Assembly (NCBI GenBank): GCA_013001485.1
Contig: JABDMN010000089.1
Location: 1-8,587, forward strand
Source: Acidimicrobiia bacterium
GTDB lineage: Bacteria; Actinomycetota; Acidimicrobiia; Spongiisociales; UBA5794
Length of the DNA: 8,587 nucleotides
Direction: 5' to 3'
Each line of letters begins with the position of its first letter. Within the stretch, counting starts at the first letter, position 1. Made by a program: the position numbers and the translations under genes. The notes under the pieces are model-generated. The model was not told the DNA's origin and did no database searches. It saw only the letters and a list, made by a program, of their open reading frames with translations. Below, in pieces: positions 5,778 through 8,587 of this stretch.

Positions 5778-6134
5778 TCAGTTGTAGGCGTCGTAGGCGG
5801 CTCGACAGGCTTGGACGTATTCGTCGCTGTCGAACCACGCGTTCCGATCCTCAACCGTGGGAAACCCCTCGGGATCGGTGATGGTCATTCGGCTTCCCAC
5901 CTGTGCGGCCGATCCTTCGTTGTATCCGTACGAGGCCTTGGCTTCTCCGAGACTCACATCATGGAGTTCAGCGAACGCTGCGCCGACAGCGTCCTCAGAG
6001 AGGGAGACGATGTCCGACCGACACCATCGCTCTTCGAGTGCAGTGATCGTGACCTGACTTCCGCACGCCGCAAGCACCAGAACAGCGGCAACCAAGACAA
6101 GGGCCAGGCGGGTTCGGGAGGCGGCGCGTCGCAT
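5778..6134 (-). CDS. Small lipoprotein, function unknown
   Basis: A 118-residue predicted lipoprotein. Arginines at 2, 3, 7 and 9 precede a hydrophobic stretch (10-23) and the lipobox Leu-Ala-Ala-Cys (21-24), so Cys24 should be lipidated and the protein held on the outer face of the membrane. Two further cysteines (38 and 110) could form a disulfide. The mature domain is acidic, ending in a region with Trp100 and several Tyr and Asp residues. I do not recognise the family. The ATG at 6134 gives a textbook signal sequence; an ATG six codons upstream (6152) is also possible, while a further extension to 6287 would add a non-signal N-terminus running into the helicase leader. Neither start has a clear Shine-Dalgarno. 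The gene is divergent from the helicase and shares its regulatory region. Confidence 0.8.
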   Translation of the reverse strand: MRRAASRTRLALVLVAAVLVLAACGSQVTITALEERWCRSDIVSLSEDAVGAAFAELHDVSLGEAKASYGYNEGSAAQVGSRMTITDPEGFPTVEDRNAWFDSDEYVQACRAAYDAYN

Positions 6135-6178
6135 CTCAAGAACCGTAACCATGGGCGTGTCGCTACCGGCCACGGTTA

Positions 6179-6190
6179 GGAACCGGTTCC
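6179..6190. promoter_or_regulatory. 12-bp perfect palindrome, candidate operator
   Basis: GGAACCGGTTCC is a perfect inverted repeat, and the flanks TTA and CAA add two more matched pairs after one mismatch. It lies between the divergent lipoprotein and helicase genes and overlaps the predicted helicase -35 by four bases. A dimeric repressor bound here would block the helicase promoter and could also affect the lipoprotein gene. No regulator gene is in the window. Confidence 0.45.
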
Positions 6191-6215
6191 CAAGGCGCGA
6201 AATCCGTGTTACTGT
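6187..6215 (+). promoter_or_regulatory. Candidate promoter of the helicase gene
   Basis: TTCCCA (6187-6192, four of six matches to TTGACA) and TACTGT (6210-6215, TAnnnT) are separated by 17 bp. Transcription would begin at about 6222, giving a leader of about 158 nt before the ATG at 6380. Confidence 0.45.
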
Positions 6216-6226
6216 TCCGCCTGCCG

Positions 6227-6292
6227 CACCGGGTGGAGGCAAGCGATACTTCGCTTCCCCGGTGATCTCAACGGCAGTACTACTCACCCGGT
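6227..6292 (+). promoter_or_regulatory. Structured helicase leader with alternative stems
   Basis: CACCGGG (6227-6233) pairs with CCCGGTG (6258-6264) and encloses a second perfect stem, AAGCGA (6241-6246) with TCGCTT (6251-6256) around a four-base loop. The overlapping segment ACCGGGTG (6228-6235) is also complementary over 8 bp to CACCCGGT (6285-6292). The two pairings cannot coexist, so the leader could switch. Long structured leaders are known for cold-induced RNA helicases. It matches no riboswitch class that I recognise. Confidence 0.4.
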
Positions 6293-6364
6293 TGGACCGC
6301 CTCTTCGGCCGTGACCCGAGACCCGCATTACGTATTGCCGCGGGCCGGGGAGATCACGACCAAC

Positions 6365-6370
6365 CAGGAG
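6365..6370 (+). promoter_or_regulatory. Ribosome binding site setting the helicase start
   Basis: CAGGAG stands nine bases before the ATG at 6380. It favours that start over the upstream in-frame GTG at 6311, which would add 23 residues before the Q motif. Confidence 0.6.
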
Positions 6371-6379
6371 ATTTACCAA

Positions 6380-7960
6380 ATGTCGACGACATTCGCCCGT
6401 CTCGGGCTGCCCAAAGCAATGGTGACAGCACTCGAGAAACGCGGCATCACCGAACCGTTCCCCGTCCAGGCCGCAACCATTCCCGATGCCCTCGCCGGAC
6501 GCGATGTCTCGGGCAAGGCGCCTACCGGGTCTGGCAAGACTCTCGCCTTCGGGCTGCCCTTGCTGACACGCGTTGACCAGGCTGCCCCGCATCGACCGCG
6601 AGGCCTCATCCTGGCTCCGACCCGTGAGCTGGCCGAGCAGATCAAGCACGAGCTGGCACCGCTGGCGAGGGCCGCTGACCGTCGTATCTCCGCGGTCTAT
6701 GGCGGTGTCCGCTACACGGGCCAGAAGCATGCAATGCGCAAGGGTGTCGACGTGCTGGTGGCAACACCGGGACGCCTCGAGGACCTGATCGAGCAGAAGG
6801 TCGTGAACCTCTCCCAAGCCGACCTGGTTGTGATCGACGAGGCCGACCGCATGGCTGACATGGGTTTCATGCCTGCCGTGCGCCGCATCCTCGACCAGAC
6901 CGCCAAGAAGCGACAGACGTTGCTGTTCTCGGCGACCCTTGACGGCGACATCGCCACGCTCACACGCAAGTACCAGCACGACCCAGTTCGCCACGAAGTG
7001 GAGAGCGCTGAGGCAGATGCAGTTGAGGCGAGCCATCACTTCTGGCTGGTGGAGCATCACGACCGCATTCAGCACACTGCCGACCTCATCGAGGCGATGG
7101 GACGATCCATCGTGTTCACTCGCACCCGCCATGGCGCCGACCGGCTGTCCCGCCAGCTGGCCAAGCTGGGCGTCAACTCGGTGTCGCTCCATGGTGGCCG
7201 CTCGCAGAACCAGCGCAATCGGGCTCTCAGGTCGTTCACCGACGGCTCGGTCGAGGCATTGATTGCTACCGACGTGGCCGCTCGCGGCATCCACGTGGAC
7301 GCCGTCGATTCGGTGATCCACTTCGATCCGCCGAACGACCACAAGGACTATGTCCACAGGTCGGGCCGGACGGCTCGTGCCGGCGCAGGAGGGACCGTGA
7401 TCTCGCTGGTCACCGGGCCGCAAAGGCGTGCCGTGCAGAGAATGAAGCGTGAGCTCGACCTCCGGGCCCCCATCGAGCAGCCTCGGATCGAGGAGTTCTT
7501 CGAAGGGGTCGACATCGCCGATCTGCGGCGTGAGGCCGCCCCGGCGCCGAAGCGGAAGGAACGGGACCACTCCGCCCGCAAGGAGCACCGGGAACCCCGC
7601 CAGCAGAACAAGCGTTCTAACGGTGAGCAGCGCACGAACGGTTCAGATCGCGCTGACGGATCGGATCGGAACGGGTCAGACCGCTCCAACGGATCAGATC
7701 GCAAGGCCAAGTCGGTCTACATCGCCAATTTGCCGTGGACCGTCACTGAAGATGACCTGTTCGACATCTTCGGCCGATACGGAAAGGTTCACCAAACCAC
7801 CGTTGTGACCGATAAGAGAAGTGGGCGGTCGAAAGGCTTTGGCTTTGTCGACATGCCCCAACCGGCTGCGAAGGCCGCAATTGCGGACCTTCACGGCTCG
7901 AAGCTGGAAGGCCGTGACCTCACGGTCCGCTTCGCCCAGCCGAGCAAATACCACACCTAG
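6380..7960 (+). CDS. DEAD-box RNA helicase with C-terminal RRM
   Basis: A 526-residue ATP-dependent RNA helicase that would unwind short RNA duplexes in the cytoplasm (mRNA decay, ribosome assembly or cold adaptation). All motifs are present: Q motif (Phe5 to Gln30), I Ala-Pro-Thr-Gly-Ser-Gly-Lys-Thr (47-54), Ia Pro-Thr-Arg-Glu-Leu-Ala (80-85), Ib Thr-Pro-Gly-Arg (129-132), II Asp-Glu-Ala-Asp (153-156), III Ser-Ala-Thr (184-186), IV around 244-249, V Ala-Thr-Asp-Val-Ala-Ala-Arg-Gly (296-303), VI His-Arg-Ser-Gly-Arg-Thr-Ala-Arg (326-333). A charged linker (384-443) holds Asn-Gly-Ser-Asp-Arg repeats. Residues 445-520 form a canonical RRM with RNP2 (Val-Tyr-Ile-Ala-Asn-Leu, 446-451) and RNP1 (Lys-Gly-Phe-Gly-Phe-Val-Asp-Met, 485-492). 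This differs from the divergent RRM of DbpA-type helicases and resembles stand-alone bacterial RNA-binding proteins. The start is set by CAGGAG nine bases upstream. The leader is long and structured. Confidence 0.95.
   Translation: MSTTFARLGLPKAMVTALEKRGITEPFPVQAATIPDALAGRDVSGKAPTGSGKTLAFGLPLLTRVDQAAPHRPRGLILAPTRELAEQIKHELAPLARAADRRISAVYGGVRYTGQKHAMRKGVDVLVATPGRLEDLIEQKVVNLSQADLVVIDEADRMADMGFMPAVRRILDQTAKKRQTLLFSATLDGDIATLTRKYQHDPVRHEVESAEADAVEASHHFWLVEHHDRIQHTADLIEAMGRSIVFTRTRHGADRLSRQLAKLGVNSVSLHGGRSQNQRNRALRSFTDGSVEALIATDVAARGIHVDAVDSVIHFDPPNDHKDYVHRSGRTARAGAGGTVISLVTGPQRRAVQRMKRELDLRAPIEQPRIEEFFEGVDIADLRREAAPAPKRKERDHSARKEHREPRQQNKRSNGEQRTNGSDRADGSDRNGSDRSNGSDRKAKSVYIANLPWTVTEDDLFDIFGRYGKVHQTTVVTDKRSGRSKGFGFVDMPQPAAKAAIADLHGSKLEGRDLTVRFAQPSKYHT
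7637..7702 (+). repeat. Asn-Gly-Ser-Asp-Arg repeats in the helicase linker
   Basis: Four imperfect copies of (Asn/Asp)-Gly-Ser-Asp-Arg (residues 420-424, 426-430, 431-435, 437-441) are separated by zero to one residue. They join the helicase core to the RRM. Codons vary between copies (GGT/GGA/GGG, TCA/TCG), so the repeat is kept at protein level rather than being a recent DNA duplication. It is probably a flexible, RNA-tolerant tether. Confidence 0.65.
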
Positions 7961-7992
7961 ACAACCGCATACCGCAGTTGACGAGAAAGAAC

Positions 7993-8007
7993 GGGCCAGG
8001 GTGGCCC
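7993..8007 (+). promoter_or_regulatory. Hairpin just before the small downstream gene
   Basis: GGGCCA (7993-7998) and TGGCCC (8002-8007) form a 6-bp stem with a GGG loop, ending six bases before the ribosome binding site AAGGAG (8014-8019). There is no T-tract. It may be a processing or attenuation element separating helicase expression from that of the 70-residue protein. Confidence 0.35.
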
Positions 8008-8024
8008 ATGAGAAAGGAGTGCCA

Positions 8025-8237
8025 ATGACGGCACGCACCGCTTCGTCCCCATGGACGATCAACGACCTCCACCGTGGAGGCATCTACAGAGCTACGACCT
8101 CTGCCGGCGATTCGATCGGCGAATACCTCGGGCTTGAAACCGCATACGGCGATCGCGCCATGTTGCTTCGCAACAACGACGGAACGTCATCGATCTACCT
8201 CGACGACGTCACCTCACTGCAGCGTCTTGCTGCATAG
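8025..8237 (+). CDS. Small conserved-looking protein downstream of the helicase, function unknown
   Basis: A 70-residue protein I cannot assign to a family. The start is strongly supported by AAGGAG five bases before the ATG; the longer in-frame reading back to 7821 is a shadow of the helicase C-terminus. Residues 15-68 alternate hydrophobic and polar in a way that suggests five short beta strands (about 19-24, 31-37, 45-49, 56-58, 61-66) with glycines at turns, compatible with a small barrel of the SH3/Sm-like kind. That fold is inference. It lacks cysteines, a signal peptide and membrane segments, so it should be cytoplasmic. It lies 64 bp after the helicase on the same strand, so cotranscription and an RNA-related role are plausible. 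A non-coding repeat cluster begins just after its stop. Confidence 0.75.
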   Translation: MTARTASSPWTINDLHRGGIYRATTSAGDSIGEYLGLETAYGDRAMLLRNNDGTSSIYLDDVTSLQRLAA

Positions 8238-8240
8238 GCA

Positions 8241-8275
8241 AGTCCCTAGTCGATAGTCCATAGTCCCTAGTCGCT
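8241..8275. repeat. Five tandem AGTC-type heptamers
   Basis: Five perfect 7-bp steps share the form AGTC(C/G)(C/A)T: AGTCCCT, AGTCGAT, AGTCCAT, AGTCCCT, AGTCGCT. They begin three bases after the stop codon of the 70-residue gene and match no protein-coding frame. Short variable heptamer arrays occur between genes in many bacterial genomes and may expand by slippage. Confidence 0.75.
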
Positions 8276-8300
8276 GGCTACCGGCTGCCGGCGACTGTTC

Positions 8301-8337
8301 ACCGCAGGTGAAGGTAGGGCGTTTGGTCTGTCCCCCC
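8301..8337. repeat. Partial, internally shortened copy of the 71-bp repeat
   Basis: ACCGCAGG followed by the AGGTAGGGCGTTTGGTCTG and CCCCCC segments matches the 71-bp units downstream, but about 15 bases of the central part are missing. The CCCCCC hairpin arm (8332-8337) finds its GGGGG partner only at 8428-8432, after about 90 bp of unrelated sequence. Confidence 0.6.
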
Positions 8338-8427
8338 TAGCAAACAGCGTCCGAGCGCAGCGAGGACACGAACGAGAGCGGATTCGAAGCTGAACAGGCC
8401 TCGAATCCGAACGAGCCCAACCGCACC
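8338..8427. other. About 90 bp of unrelated sequence in the hairpin loop of a repeat unit
   Basis: In the other units the C6 and G6 arms are separated by five bases; here they are separated by this 90-bp segment. It contains the 9-bp inverted repeat CGGATTCGA (8379-8387) / TCGAATCCG (8401-8409), flanked by the direct repeat AACGAG (8371-8376 and 8410-8415). It has no coding potential. It is either a small inserted element or an older, diverged loop. Confidence 0.45.
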
Positions 8428-8587
8428 GGGGGAAGGTCCCTGCACCGCAGGCGAAGCCGAAGGTGGAGGTAGGGCGTTTGATCTGTCCCCCCGTCAAGGG
8501 GGGAAGGTCCCTGCACCGCAGGCGAAGCCGAAGGTGGAGGTAGGGCGTTTGGTCTGTCCCCCCTTCAAGGGGGGAAGGTCCCTGCAC
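8428..8587. repeat. 71-bp tandem repeat, two units and part of a third
   Basis: The GGAAGG landmark recurs at 8431, 8502 and 8573, exactly 71 bp apart; the two full units differ at only a few positions. Each unit holds two foldable parts: CCCT/AGGG, CACC/GGTG and GGC/GCC nested around a GAA loop (8438-8474 in unit 1), and CCCCCC/GGGGGG around a five-base loop (8487-8503 and 8558-8574). The period is not a multiple of three, so the open minus-strand frame across it changes frame at each unit and is not a gene. The array continues past the window edge. With 8238-8427 this makes 350 bp without any supported gene. Confidence 0.8.

Noticed and set aside
6135..6287. Extended N-terminus for the minus-strand lipoprotein
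   Set aside because: It would place 51 extra non-signal residues before an excellent signal peptide and lipobox, and would overlap the structured helicase leader.
8379..8409. tRNA gene, suggested by a TTCGAA-containing inverted repeat
   Set aside because: Only a T-arm-like string is present. No acceptor, D-arm or anticodon stems can be formed around it.
8267..8587. Minus-strand open frame of 106 codons across the terminal repeats
   Set aside because: The 71-bp period is not a multiple of three, so repeat units are read in different frames; the composition is that of translated repeat, with no start signal.
8428..8587. CRISPR array
   Set aside because: The 71-bp units are nearly identical throughout, with no unique spacers between short repeats and no cas genes in the window.

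Overview
The window is GC-rich with strongly GC-biased third codon positions, GTG starts, ATGA start/stop overlaps and a possible leaderless gene. This points to a high-GC actinobacterium. Protein flavour suggests the Acidimicrobiia/Ilumatobacter side, but that placement is a guess. There is no rRNA, tRNA, CRISPR array, transposase or phage gene.

Region 1 (1-3023). A gene-poor leader ends in four TTAG-like boxes spaced exactly 11 bp apart. A five-gene, translationally coupled operon follows: (a) a secreted protein ending in 37 consecutive Asp/Glu/His residues; (b) a small exported or anchored protein; (c) a membrane-anchored Pro/Thr/Ala-rich protein; (d) an ApbE-family flavin transferase homologue with altered metal-site residues; (e) a ferric-reductase-like membrane protein with four paired histidines. 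All four junctions overlap by 1-4 bases. I read this as an uncharacterised extracytoplasmic redox/metal module: e would carry electrons across the membrane by haem, d would handle flavin, and a would bind cations outside. No recognisable FMN-acceptor domain lies in the operon, so the electron acceptor is unknown.

Region 2 (3058-5756). Three separate metabolic/detoxification genes on the + strand: a Bcr/CflA-type MFS drug exporter, a haloalkane dehalogenase of the LinB/DhaA type with a complete catalytic set, and a small VOC/glyoxalase-fold protein. The dehalogenase may be leaderless.

Region 3 (5778-8237). A minus-strand lipoprotein is divergent from a DEAD-box RNA helicase that carries a canonical RRM at its C-terminus, an unusual bacterial combination. 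The shared intergenic region holds a 12-bp palindrome overlapping the predicted helicase -35. The helicase leader is about 160 nt long and contains two mutually exclusive GC-rich pairings, as expected of a regulated (perhaps cold-responsive) mRNA. A 70-residue unrecognised protein with a strong ribosome binding site follows the helicase and may work with it.

Region 4 (8238-8587). Non-coding repeat cluster: five AGTC-type heptamers, a partial repeat copy interrupted by about 90 bp in its hairpin loop, then a 71-bp tandem repeat (two full units and the start of a third) running off the window end. Each unit can fold into two hairpins.
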